Shown: one piece after another, positions 9,616-20,874 of the stretch | Numbering within the stretch: position 1 is the stretch's first letter | How the letters are laid out: the number at the start of each line of letters is the position of its first letter | From: Streptomyces sp. WAC08241 | GTDB taxonomy: Bacteria; Actinomycetota; Actinomycetes; Streptomycetales; Streptomycetaceae | Length of the DNA: 64,000 nucleotides | NCBI GenBank assembly: GCA_007858575.1 | Contig: CP042279.1 | Span: forward strand, 1,798,001 to 1,862,000 | Reading direction: 5' to 3' | Translations under genes and position numbers: made by a program | Notes under the pieces: model-generated | Told to the model about the DNA's origin: nothing | Databases searched by the model: none | The model's input: the letters and a program-made list of their open reading frames with translations, nothing else

Positions 9616-10497
9616 CTACGGACGCGCGGCGATGAAGGAGGGACGCCGGACCGGGGCCGCGAAGGGCGCCTCCGGCAGGTTCTCCACGCTGTTGAAGACC
9701 AGGAACACGTTGCTCCGGGGGTACGGGGTGATGTTGTCGCCCGACCCGTGCAGGGCGTTGCAGTCGAACCAGGTGGCCGAACCGGCGGCGCCCGTGAAGT
9801 GCCGGATGCCGCACGCCTCGGCGAAGGTGGTGAGCGCCTCGTTCGAGGGCGTCCCCGCGTCCTGCATCCGGAGTGACCTCTTGTAGTTGTCCCGGGGGTC
9901 TCCCCGGCACAGCCCAGGAAGGTGCGGTGCGAACCGGGCATGATCATCAGGCTGCCGTTGGTGGTGAAGTTCGGCGTGAGCGCGATCGACACCGAGACCG
10001 TCCGCATCTGCGGCAGACCGTCCTCGGCGTGCCAGGTCTCGAAGTCGGAGTGCCAGTAGAAGCCGCTGGCGCCGAAGCCCGGCTTCACGTTGACCCGCGA
10101 CTGGTGCACGTAGACGTCCGAGCCGAGGATCTGGCGGGCGCGGCCGACGACCCGCGGGTCCTCGGCGAGCCGGCCGAAGACCTCGCTGATCCGGTGCACC
10201 TCGAAGACGGAGCGGATCTCCTGGGAGCGGGCTCGACGACCGCCCGCTCGTCGGCCCGGACGGCGGGGTCGGTGACGAGCCGGTCCAGCTCCGCCCGGAG
10301 CTCGTCGACCTCGTCCGGGGTGACGAGCTCGTCCACCGTGACGAACCCGTCGCGGTCGTAGTCCTCCAGCTCGCGCGCCCAGAAGGGGCCGGGCGTGCCG
10401 GGCTCGGACCACACGACGGGGTCCTTGCGGCCGATCAGCTCTCCCGGGGGCCGCGGGTGGGGTAGAGGTCGACGGGGCGGGTGGGTGCGGAGGCCAT
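9616..10497 (-). CDS. ectD: Ectoine hydroxylase EctD (frameshifted)
   Basis: EctD is an Fe(II)/2-oxoglutarate dioxygenase that converts ectoine to 5-hydroxyectoine. The start is ATG 10497 ([17 protein letters not shown]). The iron-site H-x-D lies in [20 protein letters not shown], the EctD signature, and the distal histidine in [37 protein letters not shown] is also diagnostic. Breaks lie near 10440, 10235 and 9897; restored length is about 295 residues, normal for the family. It is the last gene of ectABCD, 67 bases after ectC. Confidence 0.95.
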
Positions 10498-10518
10498 GGG
10501 GCGGTGTGCCTTCCTTTC

Positions 10519-10550
10519 GTGCGTCTGGTGCGTCTGGTGCGTCTTGTGCG
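10519..10550. repeat. Three 9-bp tandem repeats in the ectC-ectD spacer
   Basis: The unit GTGCGTCTG is present at 10519 and 10528, with a one-base variant at 10537 and a partial fourth copy. It lies just upstream of the ectD ribosome site on the minus strand. Confidence 0.75.
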
Positions 10551-10564
10551 GGGAGTGCGCCGGG

Positions 10565-11007
10565 TCAGGCGGCGTCGCCCGCGGCGTCGGCGTCGGCGTC
10601 GGTCGGCTCGGATTCGGGCTCGGTGAGCAGGGGTAGACGCCGTTCTCGTCGTGGTCCTCGCGCCCGGTCACGGGCGGGTTGAAGACGCACAGGCAGCGGA
10701 AGTCCCGCTTGACCTTGAGGGTGTGGCGCTCGTGCCCGTCGAGCAGGTACATCGTCCCGGGCACGATCGTGTGGGTGAGGCCCGTCTCGTGGTCGGTGAG
10801 CTCGGCCTCGCCCTCCGTGCAGACGACGGCCTCGACGTGGTGCGCGTACCACATGGACGTCTCGGTCCCGGCGTACAGCACCGTCTCGTGGAGGGAGAAG
10901 CCGACCCGCTCGCGGGCCAGGACGATGCGCTTGCTCTCCCAGGTGCCCGAGGCGGCCTTCACGTGCCGCTCGGTGTTCTCCAGCTCGTCGAAGGAACGGA
11001 CGATCAC
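10565..11007 (-). CDS. ectC: L-ectoine synthase EctC (one frameshift)
   Basis: EctC is a cupin that closes N-gamma-acetyl-diaminobutyrate to ectoine. GTG 11007 follows AAAGGAG. The first 125 residues read cleanly ([80 protein letters not shown]), and [18 protein letters not shown] is the family C-terminal signature. A break near 10635 must be repaired to obtain the acidic tail and stop at 10565. It sits between ectB and ectD. Confidence 0.95.
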
Positions 11008-11021
11008 GGGGATCTCCTTTC

Positions 11022-11052
11022 GCGGATGTCGCGGATGTCGCGGATGTCGCGG
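11022..11052. repeat. Three 9-bp tandem repeats in the ectB-ectC spacer
   Basis: Perfect copies of GCGGATGTC start at 11022, 11031 and 11040, plus GCGG, in the 72-base gap between the ectB stop and the ectC start, immediately upstream of the ectC ribosome site. Confidence 0.8.
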
Positions 11053-11079
11053 TGTGGGGGTGTAGGGGGCAGGGCGGTC

Positions 11080-12348
<1,269 letters not shown>

Positions 12349-12404
12349 GGAGTCTCTTCTCCAAACGGGGTGCGGGTGCGGGAGGGAAGGGTCTGCCTGG
12401 CGGC

Positions 12405-12946
12405 TCAGGAGGCCGCGGAACCCAGCGGGCCGATGCGGTAGAGCACCTCGGCCTCGTGTCCCGCCGTGGGAAGGAGGCGGCCGGGAAGAGGATCTCGCGC
12501 GTCACCTCGGCGCCGTGACGGCGCGCGTAGGACCGGAACATCCGGTCGGACGCCAGGTTTCCCGGCGTGACGGTCGCCTCCACGCGATCGAGTCCGTGCC
12601 CGGCCGCCACGCGGGCGGACAGGGCGTCGAGCAGGGCCCCGGCTACCCCGCTTCCGCGGTGCGAATCCTCCACGGCGACCTGCCAGACGAAGAGCGTGCC
12701 CGGCGCTTCGGGCCGCAGGTATCCGGTGACGAAGCCCACCGGGCGTCCGGAGGCGTCACGGGCGACGGCGGTCGTGTCGGCGAAGTCGCGGCACCACAGC
12801 AGGTAGCTGTACGGGGAGTTGAGGTCCAGCTCTCCCGAGCCGCGGGCGATCCGCCAGAGGTGGGCGCCGTCCTCGATCTCGGCCGGACCGATGGAGAGGC
12901 CTTCGTTTCCGCACGTCGTAGGGGCAATGGTCTGAGCAGTGGTCAT
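12405..12946 (-). CDS. ectA: Diaminobutyrate acetyltransferase EctA (one frameshift)
   Basis: EctA is a GNAT enzyme that acetylates 2,4-diaminobutyrate with acetyl-CoA, the second step of ectoine synthesis. ATG 12946 begins MTTAQTIAPTTCGNEGLSIG. Diagnostic stretches are LDLNSPYSYLLWCRDFADTT, VGFVTGYLRPEAPGTLFVWQ and the acetyl-CoA loop VEDSHRGSGVAGALLDALSA. A single break near 12470 precedes the end RIGPLGSAAS. It is the first gene of the operon; ectB starts 56 bases downstream. Confidence 0.95.
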
Positions 12947-13059
12947 GGGCGCCGAAGGTACCCAGCGGATCCGAGAACTTCCTGGGGCTGGGGTGTTGTT
13001 CGAGCAGGGAGTACGTGATAGGTGCACTTACCGGGCCCGTGAGGCGAATCCCACCTTCC

Positions 13060-13089
13060 CCTACGGCGAACCGGCTCGAAGGCTGACAA
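13060..13089 (-). promoter_or_regulatory. Possible promoter for ectABCD
   Basis: On the minus strand TTGTCA (13089-13084) is followed after 18 bases by CGTAGG (13065-13060), about 115 bases before ectA. The -35 is good and the -10 weak. The 307-base gap 12947-13253 otherwise contains no gene. Confidence 0.3.
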
Positions 13090-13094
13090 AATGA

Positions 13095-13107
13095 CCGTTT
13101 ATAACGG
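13095..13107. promoter_or_regulatory. Short palindrome in the ect upstream region, possible operator
   Basis: CCGTTTATAACGG is a 5-bp inverted repeat around TAT in an unusually AT-rich patch. A further half-site AACGG follows at 13114, ten bases on. It lies just upstream of the candidate ect -35. No regulator gene adjoins it. Confidence 0.35.
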
Positions 13108-13200
13108 ATGGATAACGGCTCTGATGTTTGAGATTCGCTCCCTCGAAGAGCGTGAGAGCATTCCGAGTTTCGCGTTTGAAGCCGCGAGGAGCGGTGATAG

Positions 13201-13246
13201 GGGTCACCCGGTGCCGCGCCGTCTCGCGGCGCGGCACCGGTGACCC
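13201..13246 (-). terminator. Long hairpin terminator after the endonuclease gene
   Basis: About 20 paired bases (13201-13221 with 13227-13246) with a single bulged C lie 8 bases past the endonuclease stop on the minus strand. Confidence 0.8.
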
Positions 13247-13253
13247 GGTCGGC

Positions 13254-14055
13254 CTACCAGATCGCCTCGACCCATTCCGGGTGGTCGACGAACGGGTTCC
13301 GGTTGCCCTGGTAGGTGCCGAAGATGATGTCGTTGCGGCGCTTCTCGAAGGCGTTCGGCGGATCCAGCTCGTTCCACTGCTTCAGGACCGACAGCCGGCC
13401 GTGGTACGGGACGCTGCCGTTGGACGTCGACTCGTTGGGCTCCAGGTCCGCCCAGGCGTCGCCGCCCTCGTAGCGGACGGCCATGTAGAGGAGCATCCGC
13501 GCCACGTCGCCCTTGTCTGCGTCGCGCGGCTCGAAGGAGTTGCTGTCCGTGTAGCTGCCGGGCGCGCCGCTGACCGGGCTGCCGCCGTTGTCGAAGTCCT
13601 TGTTGCCGCGGATGCCGTTGACCTGGACGTCCGCCGCCCGCAGGTGGTGCAGGTCGGTGCCGGGCCCGGCCGAGGTGCCGAAGTTGCCGTGGGACTGGGC
13701 CCAGGTGTGCTCGCGGTTCCAGTCGCCCACGTCGCCCCCGTTGAGGGACTTGCTCCGTGAGACCCCGCTGTAGAGCAGGACCACGTTGTTGGGGTTGTTC
13801 GGGTCCTGGTCGGTGGTCTTCAGCGCGTTCCAGACCGCGTCGTACGAGATCTTGCTCTGGCTGCTGATGATGGTGTGCAGCGAGGACTTGAGGGCCGGAC
13901 CGGTCTTGCCGACCGCGTCCTTGTAGTACGTGCTGTCGTACGGGGAGGTCGTGGCGCTCGCGGGGTCGCGGCGACCGCGGGAGGGTGAGGGTGACGAGGA
14001 CGGCCGCTATGGAAGCCGCCCAGACCTTCCGACGGCGGGGCTGTGCAACGGACAT
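13254..14055 (-). CDS. Secreted endonuclease I family nuclease (frameshifted)
   Basis: ATG 14055 opens a signal peptide (MSVAQPRRRKVWAASIAAVL). The mature part starts near SATTSPYDSTYYKDAVGK. The Endonuclease_1 (PF04231) core is present: WNREHTWAQSHGNFG with the catalytic His, TDLHHLRAADVQVNGIRGNK, RGDVARMLLYMAVRYEG-like text (here DKGDVARMLLYMAVRYEG), LKQWNELDPPNAFEKRRND and PFVDHPEWVEAIW at the end. Such enzymes cut DNA and RNA non-specifically outside the cell. One break near 13985 separates signal peptide and mature domain. It is single and followed by a strong terminator. Confidence 0.9.
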
Positions 14056-14239
14056 GGGGGTGCCCTTTCCCGGTGGGTCACGCGGCGGAGCGCGGCGCCC
14101 GGCTCAAGGGCACCGCGCTCTACGCGTGTTGACTTCTTGTCAGCCGGGAGCGTGGCACGGGGAGTGGCCCACCGTGTAACCGGGAGGAGGCGTTTCCGTG
14201 ACGTTCTCGCATACACGGGCACCGAAGGGTCCCGGAGGC

Positions 14240-14356
14240 CGTCCGGAGCGCACCGGGAGCCTGTCCGGAGCCCCCGCCCGGAGCCCCCGTCCGTATCCCG
14301 TCCGGCTCCCGTCCGGATCCGGTCCGGATCCCGTCCGGAGCGCGCCCGGGGTCCCG
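14240..14356. repeat. Degenerate GTCCGGA-type repeat array
   Basis: About eight imperfect copies of a CCCGTCCGGA-like unit fill most of the 313-base gap between the endonuclease start and the Lrp stop. I see no coding frame that fits. It lies at the 3' side of the leftward Lrp gene. Confidence 0.6.
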
Positions 14357-14368
14357 TCCCGAGTGCCG

Positions 14369-14833
14369 TCAGGCGCCCCGGACGTCCACCGGCATCCCCT
14401 TCGGCTCCTTGATCCGCTTCATGATGATCTGGGAGTTGACCTCGGTGACCCCGGTCAGCGTCGTCAGCCGCTCGATCCACAGCCGTTCGTACGCCGCCAG
14501 GTCCGCCACCGCGATCCGCAGCAGACAGCCGGGACTCCCGAAGAGCCGGTACGCCTCGATCACGTCCGGCACGTCCCGGAGCGCCTCCTCGAAGGCCTCC
14601 ACCGTCTCCCGGTCGCGCCGCACCTCCACCGAGACGAGCACTTCGAAGCCCCGCCCCACCGCCTCCGGATCGATGATCGCCCGGTAGCCCCGGATCACCC
14701 CGTCCTGCTCCAACTGGCGCACCCGCCGCAGGCAGGGGGAGGGGCTGAGCCCCACCCGCTGGGCCAGCTCCTGGTTGCTCAGCCGGCCGTCGTTCTGGAG
14801 CTCGCGCAAGATGTGGAGGTCGATTCGGTCCAT
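14369..14833 (-). CDS. Lrp/AsnC family transcriptional regulator
   Basis: This is an intact 154-residue frame from ATG 14833. The N-terminal winged helix-turn-helix reads MDRIDLHILRELQNDGRLSN, then QELAQRVGLSPSPCLRRVRQ. The C-terminal RAM ligand-binding domain includes GYRAIIDPEAVGRGFEVLVS and YRLFGSPGCLLRIAVADLAA. Lrp/AsnC proteins respond to amino acids and form octamers. It is divergent from an asparaginase gene with 166 bases between, so it probably controls that gene and itself. Confidence 0.92.
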   Translation of the reverse strand: MDRIDLHILRELQNDGRLSNQELAQRVGLSPSPCLRRVRQLEQDGVIRGYRAIIDPEAVGRGFEVLVSVEVRRDRETVEAFEEALRDVPDVIEAYRLFGSPGCLLRIAVADLAAYERLWIERLTTLTGVTEVNSQIIMKRIKEPKGMPVDVRGA

Positions 14834-14999
14834 GGCGCAACATCCTGCCACGCTGAAACATTTCAGCGGCTCATTCGGCAATCGCATTGCGCACTGTTTG
14901 TCCTATCCTTGCGGACTCGGAGGCCTCCGGAGGGCCTCCCGCGAGCTCCTTCACCACGGGGGCGGAGCCCCTTTCGGTACGGAGTCGAGGACAGCAGCC

Positions 15000-16112
15000 A
15001 TGAAGCGGACGCACGACGGGGAAGCGCGCAGGATCGTCGTCATCAGCACCGGCGGCACGATCGCCAGCCGCTGGCAGGGCACCGGCTACGCGGCCGACGC
15101 CTCCGGCAGCGACGTCCTGGCCACCGCCCCTCCCCGAGGACGTCACCGTCGAGGTCGTCGACCTCTTCAACGTCAACAGCTCGCGCATGACCGCGGCCCA
15201 CCAGCTCGCCCTCCTGCGCACCGTCCACGAGACGCTCGCCGACCCCGGCGTCGACGGCATCGTGATCACCCACGGCACCGACACCCTGGAGGAGACGGCC
15301 TTCCTCCTGGACCTGCACCACACCGACGCCCGCCCGGTCGTCCTCACCGGCGCCCAGCGCCCCTTCGGCACCGGCGACGGCGACGGCCCCGGCAACCTCT
15401 ACGACGCGCTCCAGGTCGCCTCCAGCGTCCGCGACCTCGGCGTCCTCGTCGTCTTCGACGGACGCGTCCACGCGGCGCGCGGCACCGTGAAGTACCGCAC
15501 CCTGGCCGCCGACGCCTTCTCCGACCCGACGGCCGAGCGCCTCGGCCGCGTCGGCTTCTCCCGCGTCGACGTCGAGCGGCAGCCCGAGCGCCCGGCCCCG
15601 CTGCCCCCCTCCCCGCCGCCGCGCGCACGGCGGAGCCCGGCGCCACCGGCGCCGCCCCGCTGCCCCGCGTCGACATCGTGACCCACCACTCCGACGGCGA
15701 CCCGTTCCTCCTGAACGCGGCCGTCGGCGCCGGCGCCCGGGGCATCGTCCTCGTCGCCACCGGCGCGGGCAACGCCACCCCGGAGATCGTCGCCGCCGTC
15801 GCGGACGCGGTGGCCCGGGGCGTCCTCGTCGCCGTCACCACCCGCGTCCCCTCGGGACCGCTCGCCGAGATCTACACCGGCGGCGGCGCGGTCGACCTCG
15901 TCGCCGCCGGGGCCCTGCTCACCGGCACCCTCCGGGCCGCCCAGGCCCGGATCGCCGTCCTCGCCACGCTCCTCGCCGAGGAGGGCGGCGCGGGCGACCC
16001 TGCCCGCGCCACCGCGCTCCTGCGCCGGCTCCTCGACGGCCCGGTCCGCGCGGAACCGGCCCTCGCCACCGGCGGCTCCCGCTCGGCCTCGGCCGTCCCC
16101 GCCCGCGCCTGA
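15000..16112 (+). CDS. Asparaginase (L-asparagine amidohydrolase) family enzyme (frameshifted)
   Basis: The start is ATG 15000. The two asparaginase signatures are present: VVISTGGTIASRWQGTGYAA with the nucleophilic Thr, and DGIVITHGTDTLEETAFLLD with the second T-D pair. DARPVVLTGAQRPFGTGDGD and GPGNLYDALQVASS follow. The C-terminal domain (VDIVTHHSDGDPFLLNAAVG) is complete. It hydrolyses asparagine, possibly glutamine, to the acid and ammonia. No signal peptide is seen, so it is cytoplasmic. Breaks lie near 15130 and 15607. The divergent Lrp gene suggests amino-acid control. Confidence 0.92.
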   Translation: MKRTHDGEARRIVVISTGGTIASRWQGTGYAADASGSDVLATAPPRGRHRRGRRPLQRQQLAHDRGPPARPPAHRPRDARRPRRRRHRDHPRHRHPGGDGLPPGPAPHRRPPGRPHRRPAPLRHRRRRRPRQPLRRAPGRLQRPRPRRPRRLRRTRPRGARHREVPHPGRRRLLRPDGRAPRPRRLLPRRRRAAARAPGPAAPLPAAARTAEPGATGAAPLPRVDIVTHHSDGDPFLLNAAVGAGARGIVLVATGAGNATPEIVAAVADAVARGVLVAVTTRVPSGPLAEIYTGGGAVDLVAAGALLTGTLRAAQARIAVLATLLAEEGGAGDPARATALLRRLLDGPVRAEPALATGGSRSASAVPARA

Positions 16113-16133
16113 CCGGCGGGCACTCCCAGGACC

Positions 16134-16173
16134 CCGGCTCGCGGACGGCGCCCCCAGCCCGTCCGCGAGCCGG
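16134..16173. terminator. Bidirectional hairpin terminator
   Basis: A perfect 15-bp stem (16134-16148 with 16159-16173) lies between the converging asparaginase and GNAT genes. Confidence 0.8.
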
Positions 16174-16192
16174 AATCAACCCGTCGCGCGCG

Positions 16193-16632
16193 TCACGCCA
16201 GCCGCAGGGTCACGAACGGAACCGTGTCCCCGGCAGGACGTACCGCTCCACCTCCACGAAGCCCCGCGCCAGGGCGAACCGCAGCCCCTCCTCGTTGGAG
16301 GCCAGGACCACCGTCTCCACGCCCCCGTCGCCCAGCGTCCGCGCGTGCGCGAGACCCCGCTCGTACAGCGCCGTCCCGAAGCCCCGACCCCGGAACCCGG
16401 GCAGCGTCCGGGCGATGACGGTCGCCGCCGCCGTCTCCCCGTCCGGCGGACGCACCGTCGAGCAGCCCACCGCCACGTCCCCGAGGTAGGCCACGTCCAG
16501 CAGGTTGCGGCCCGCGCGCTCCCGCACCTCGTCGGGCGAGAGGACGGCCGTGGGAATGACCGTGTTGTGGACGGCGCGCCAGTCCGCGAGCCGCGCCCCG
16601 CTCCGGGCCCGCTCGATGTGAAGATCGTTCAT
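16193..16632 (-). CDS. GNAT family N-acetyltransferase (one frameshift)
   Basis: The ATG at 16632 starts MNDLHIERARSGARLADWRA. The GNAT acetyl-CoA loop is ARTLPGFRGRGFGTALYERG, followed by the fourth-motif strand ETVVLASNEEGLRFALARGF. About 145 residues in all. One break near 16240 must be restored to reach the natural end DTVPFVTLRLA. The substrate is not evident. Confidence 0.85.
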
Positions 16633-16824
16633 CCGGGCAGCCAACCCCTCCCGTCCGGCCGGTCAACCGCTTTCGCGGGCCGCCCGCGGGCCCCGGGAGG
16701 GCGCGTCCGTACGGGTGAGGGCACGGGACCGGCGGCAGCCCCGCCCGCCGAACGGGTACGGATCGCTGCACTGTCCCTCCGGTCAGATCGCCGCTCCGCC
16801 CCCGGTCAGGAGGAATGCCGTCCC

Positions 16825-17620
16825 ATGCCCGTCCGCAAGGGCGCCCCCGCGCTGCTGAGCGCCGGCACGCTGTGTGCCGCCCTGCTGCTCACCGCCTGCG
16901 GGAGTCCCGCCGCCCCGCCCGCCCCCGCCCCCACGACCACCCCGGCCACCCCGCCCGCGCCCGCCGACGGCGCCCACCCCGGCCCGCCGGGCAGGGTAGC
17001 CGGCAGCCCCGCCGCCGCCCCGCTCCCCGAGACGCCGCTCCCCGGCGTCGGCCCCGTCACCCGCGCCTCCGTCCCGGACGGCACCTCCCAGGCCCTCGTG
17101 GTCACCGGCACGTCCCCCGACTCCAGCACCTCCACCGCGACGCTCTACGCCCGCGACCCGGCCACCGGCTGGAAGGCCCAGGCCGGCCCCTGGCCCACCC
17201 ACAACGCGCTCCGGGGTTGGACCGCCGACCACACCGCGGGCGACCTGCGCACCCCCATCGGGGTCTTCCGGCTCGGCGACGCGGGCGGCCGGCTGCCCGA
17301 CCCCGGCGCCCTCCTGCCGTACGACCAGGACGAGCAGTTCGCGATCAGCGGCACCGGCTTCGTGGGCGAGCCCCTCGAAGGCTCCTTCGACCACGTCATC
17401 GCCATCGACTACAACCGGGTGCCCGGCCGCAGCCCCTCGACAAGGAGCGCCCCTCGGCGCCGAGAAGGGCGGCGGCGTCTGGATCCACGTCGACCACGGC
17501 GGCCCCACCCAGGCCTGCGTGACCCTGGAGCGCGAGGACCTGCGCGAGCTGCTCCGCGCCCTCGACCCGGCCCGCGAACCCGTCGTGGTCATGGGCCCCG
17601 CCACCGAACTGGCCCGCTGA
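16825..17620 (+). CDS. Lipoprotein with L,D-transpeptidase (YkuD)-like domain (one frameshift)
   Basis: AGGAGG 12 bases upstream supports ATG 16825. A lipoprotein signal ends in the lipobox LLLTACGS, then a Pro/Thr/Ala linker of about 50 residues. The catalytic region has the YkuD layout: HNALRGWTADHTAGDLRTPI, GVFRLGDAGGRLPDPG, HVIAIDYNRVPGRSP, and GGVWIHVDHGGPTQACVTLE with the His and Cys placed as in L,D-transpeptidases, though the S-x-G-C motif is altered to T-Q-A-C. It probably acts on peptidoglycan at the outer membrane face. One break lies near 17440. Confidence 0.78.
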
Positions 17621-17640
17621 CCCCACCCGTCCGCCCGCAC

Positions 17641-17675
17641 CGAGGGGCGCCCGGCAAGAAGCCGGGCGCCCCTCG
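17641..17675. terminator. Hairpin terminator between the L,D-transpeptidase-like and NDH-2 genes
   Basis: A perfect 15-bp stem with a 5-base AAGAA loop sits between two converging stop codons (17620 and 17706). Confidence 0.85.
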
Positions 17676-17705
17676 GGGTCTGTCGGGGTCTCTCCCGTCC
17701 TCCGG

Positions 17706-19083
17706 TCAGCTCCCGCCGGACGCGATCGCCCCGTGGAACGACGCCGTGTGGCTGCGGACCTGATCCGGCGACAGGTACGCGTCGGTGTACTCGAAGTCCT
17801 TCAGCGTCCCCGCCTTCGAGGCCAGGAACCCGGTCCGCACGTAGTCGTCCCCGGCCAGGGCGTTGAGCACCCAGTTCGTCATCACCCGGGTCTTGGCCAC
17901 GTTGGTCCGCAGCGCGCCCCAGTGGTAGGCGCGGGCCACGGCCTGCGCCGGCATCCCGTGCAGCTCGACGCCGAGCGGCTTCGACACCCCGTCCATCCCG
18001 CCGAGATCCACCACCAGCCCCAGGTCCTTGTGCCGGTACGGGTGGAGCGGCTCGCCGCGCAGGGTCGAGACCAGGTTGTCGGCGACCGCCTTGCCCTGCC
18101 GCATCGCGTGCTGGGCCGTCGGCGGGCAGACCGCCCCTCCTCGCCCTTGGCGAGGTCGGGCACCGCCGCCGCGTCCCCGAGCGCCCACACCCCGTCGAGC
18201 CCCGGCACCGCCATCTCGGGCGAGACCACGGCCCGGCCCTTGAGGGTCTCCCGTGCCGAGCGTGCCGATCAGGGGCTCGCCGCCACCCCGGCCGTCCAGA
18301 TCAGCGTCCGGCTCGGCAGCACCCGCCCGTCCGTGAGCGTCACCGCCTTCTCGTCCACCGAGGCCACCGAGACGCCGAGCGACACCTCGATGCCGCGCCG
18401 GGTCAGGATGTCCGTCGCGGCCTTGCCCAGCTTCTCGCCCAGCTCGGGCATGAGCCTCGGGGCGATGTCCACCAGGTGCCACTTGATGAGGTCGGGGTCG
18501 AGCCGGGGATACCGCTTGACCGCGTTGTGGGTGAGCAGTTGGAGGCAGGCCGCCGTCTCCGTCCCGGCGTAGCCGCCGCCGACGACCACGAACTGCAGCC
18601 GCGCGGCCCGCTCCGCCTCGTCGTTGCTGGCGTCCGCCAGGTCCAGTTGCGCGATGACGTGGTCGCGGACGTACACGGCCTCCGCGAGCGTCTTCATGCC
18701 GCGCGCGTGCTCGGTGAGCCCCGGGATGTCGAAGGTCCGGGTCACGCTGCCGGGCGCGAGCACGAGGTGGTCGTACGGCTCGTTCACGTACTCCCCGGAG
18801 ATCGTCCGCACCACGCAGACCTTCGCGGCCGTGTCGATGCCGACCACCCCGCCGGGGACGATCCGGGTCCGGTGCCGTTCGCTGCGCCGCAGCGACAGGG
18901 CCACCGACTGCGGGGTCAGCACCCCGCCGCCACCTGGGGGAGCAGCGGCAGATAGAGCTGGTAGGAGAACGGCGAAAGGAGCGTGATGACCGCCTCCCGC
19001 TCCGCCAGCCGCCGTTCGAGCCGCCGTACGCAGGCCACTCCGGCGAAGCCGGCGCCCACCACGAGAATCCTCGGTCGCGTCAC
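17706..19083 (-). CDS. Type II NADH dehydrogenase-like FAD oxidoreductase (frameshifted)
   Basis: GTG 19083 opens TRPRILVVGAGFAGVACVRR, an FAD Rossmann motif. The active-site stretch SPFSYQLYLPLLPQVAAG and the NAD motif QFVVVGGGYAGTETAACLQL follow, with VWALGDAAAVPDLAKGE as the C-terminal FAD contact and a hydrophobic/amphipathic C-terminus. NDH-2 enzymes pass electrons from NADH to quinone at the membrane without pumping protons. Breaks lie near 18930, 18255 and 18130. It is divergent from an AspT/YbjL transporter with a 58-base gap. Confidence 0.88.
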
Positions 19084-19141
19084 GCTGTCCGCCCTTCCGT
19101 ATGAGCGTGCATGGAGCCACTGGTTGTGGCTGAGTATGACC

Positions 19142-20717
19142 ATGTGGCAATTTTTCGCTGACTATCCGTGGTTTACCCTTTTATCGTCATTGCTGCAGGA
19201 TCGCTCTTCGGCATGGTCCGCTTCGGTCCCGTGCGGCTCGGCGCCGCCGGCGTCCTCTTCGCCGGACTGCTGCTCGGCGCGCTCGACCCGGACATCGGTC
19301 CGGCCGTCCCCGCTGGCCTCTCCGTCCTCGGCCTCGCTTTGTACGTGTACACGGTGGGCCTGGAGGCGGGTCCCGCCTTCTTCCGCGAACTCCGCCCGCA
19401 ACTGGCCGTGATGACCGGAGCCGTCGTCGCCCTCGTCCTCACCGCCCTCGCCGTAGGCTTCCTCGGCAGCACCGTCCTCGGCATCGACGGTCCCTATCTG
19501 GCGGGCGGCTACGCGGGCATCGGCACGACCACTCCGGGTCTCGCTGCCGCCCAGGCCTCCTCTCCCGATCCGGCCCAGCCCGCCACCGGTTATGCCATCG
19601 GCTACCCCCTCGCGGTCGTTCTCACCATCCTTTTCGTGGCGGGCATCGCCGCCGTGCGGAACTGGCCCTCCCGCCGCGACCCCGGCAGCGGCCTCCCCGC
19701 GGAGCTGATCACCCGTACCGTCGACGTCACCCGGCCGGTCCGCTGGGCCGACGTCCCCGGCGCCGCCGACGGCCGGCTCCTCGCCAGCGTGGACCGCCCG
19801 GCGGGTGGCGTCCCCGGGTCGCCCGCGCGCTCGGCGCCCTGGCCCCGGGCGACCAGGTCGTCCTCGTCGGCGGCCCCGAGGCCGTCGCCGCCGGAACCGA
19901 GGCCCTCGGCACCCCGGCCCCGCCCACCTCCTCGACCGGCGCGACGTCGTCGACTACCGGCGCGTCCTGCTCACCAACCCCGACCTCGCCGGCCGCACCG
20001 TCGCCGAACTGGGCCTGGGCGACCGCTACGGGGCCAAGGCCACCCGCGTCCGCCGCGGCGACCAGGACCTCCTGGCCCACGACGACCTGCTGCTCCAGCT
20101 CGACGACCGGGTCCGCGTCGTCATGCCCCGCGCACGCACCGCCGAGGTCACCGCCTTCCTCGGCGACACCGAGGCCAGGGTCAGCGAGGTCAGCGCCGTC
20201 AGCACGGGCCTCGGCCTCGCCGCCGGCTTCCTCATCGGCATCCCGAAGCTCACCGTCGGCTCCACGGTCCTCTCCTCGGCACCGCCGCCGGGCCCCTCGT
20301 CATGGCGATGGTCCTCGGCCGCCTCCGCCGCACCGGCCCCTGGTGTGGGTACTCCCGACCCGGGCCAACCTCACGCTCCGCCAGATCGGCCTGCTGCTCT
20401 TCCTCGCCTGCGTCGGCCTCACCTCGGGCTACGCCTTCCGCCGGGAGGCCTTCTCCCTCTTCGGCCTGAAGCTCCTCGCCGTGCTCCTCGTCGGCGCCCT
20501 GCTCAGCTACGCCCTGATGGTCCTCGTCGCCCGGCTCCTCGGCCAGAGCCGGCCCCGCACCATGGGGCTCCTCGCCGGCTACGTGGGCAACCCGGCCATC
20601 ACCGCGTACGCCAACAGCCGCGTCTCCGACGGCCGGGTCAACACCGGCTACGCGACCCTCTTCGCCCTCGCGATCATCGTCAAGATCATCTGCATCCAGT
20701 TGATCGTCGGCCTCTGA
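19142..20717 (+). CDS. AspT/YidE/YbjL-type antiporter with TrkA-C region (frameshifted)
   Basis: The N-terminus MWQFFADYPWFTLL joins FIVIAAGSLFGMVRFGPVRL after a break near 19180, so ATG 19142 is the start and not the later GTG at 19168. Two membrane blocks flank a soluble middle. Block one contains YVYTVGLEAGPAFFRELRPQ, IGTTTPGLAAAQASS and GYAIGYPLAVVLTILFVAGI. The middle is a TrkA-C-like region (LAGRTVAELGLGDRYGAKAT). Block two ends GLLAGYVGNPAITAYANSRV and IIVKIICIQLIVGL. The family exchanges aspartate/alanine or related acids; the substrate is unknown. Five breaks (19180, 19815, 19922, 20283, 20343). Confidence 0.85.
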
Positions 20718-20874
20718 GCCCCCCGCCCCGCGCCGATCCTCCGCCGGGGCCCGCCCCCGTACGGTCCGGTCCGCCGGGCGTCCCGTCCCGGGGCGGGACG
20801 GACGACACCGGGGCGGTCGAACGGACGATCCCGTTCCGCCCGGGGAGGGACGCTCCGGCGGTTACGGTGGCGCG

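Noticed and set aside
10519..11052. CRISPR array
   Set aside because: Units are 9 bases, only three copies each, and without spacers; no cas genes are present.
19168..19200. GTG 19168 as the start of the AspT/YbjL transporter
   Set aside because: The sequence MWQFFADYPWF from 19142 belongs to the family N-terminus and joins the frame after one added base.
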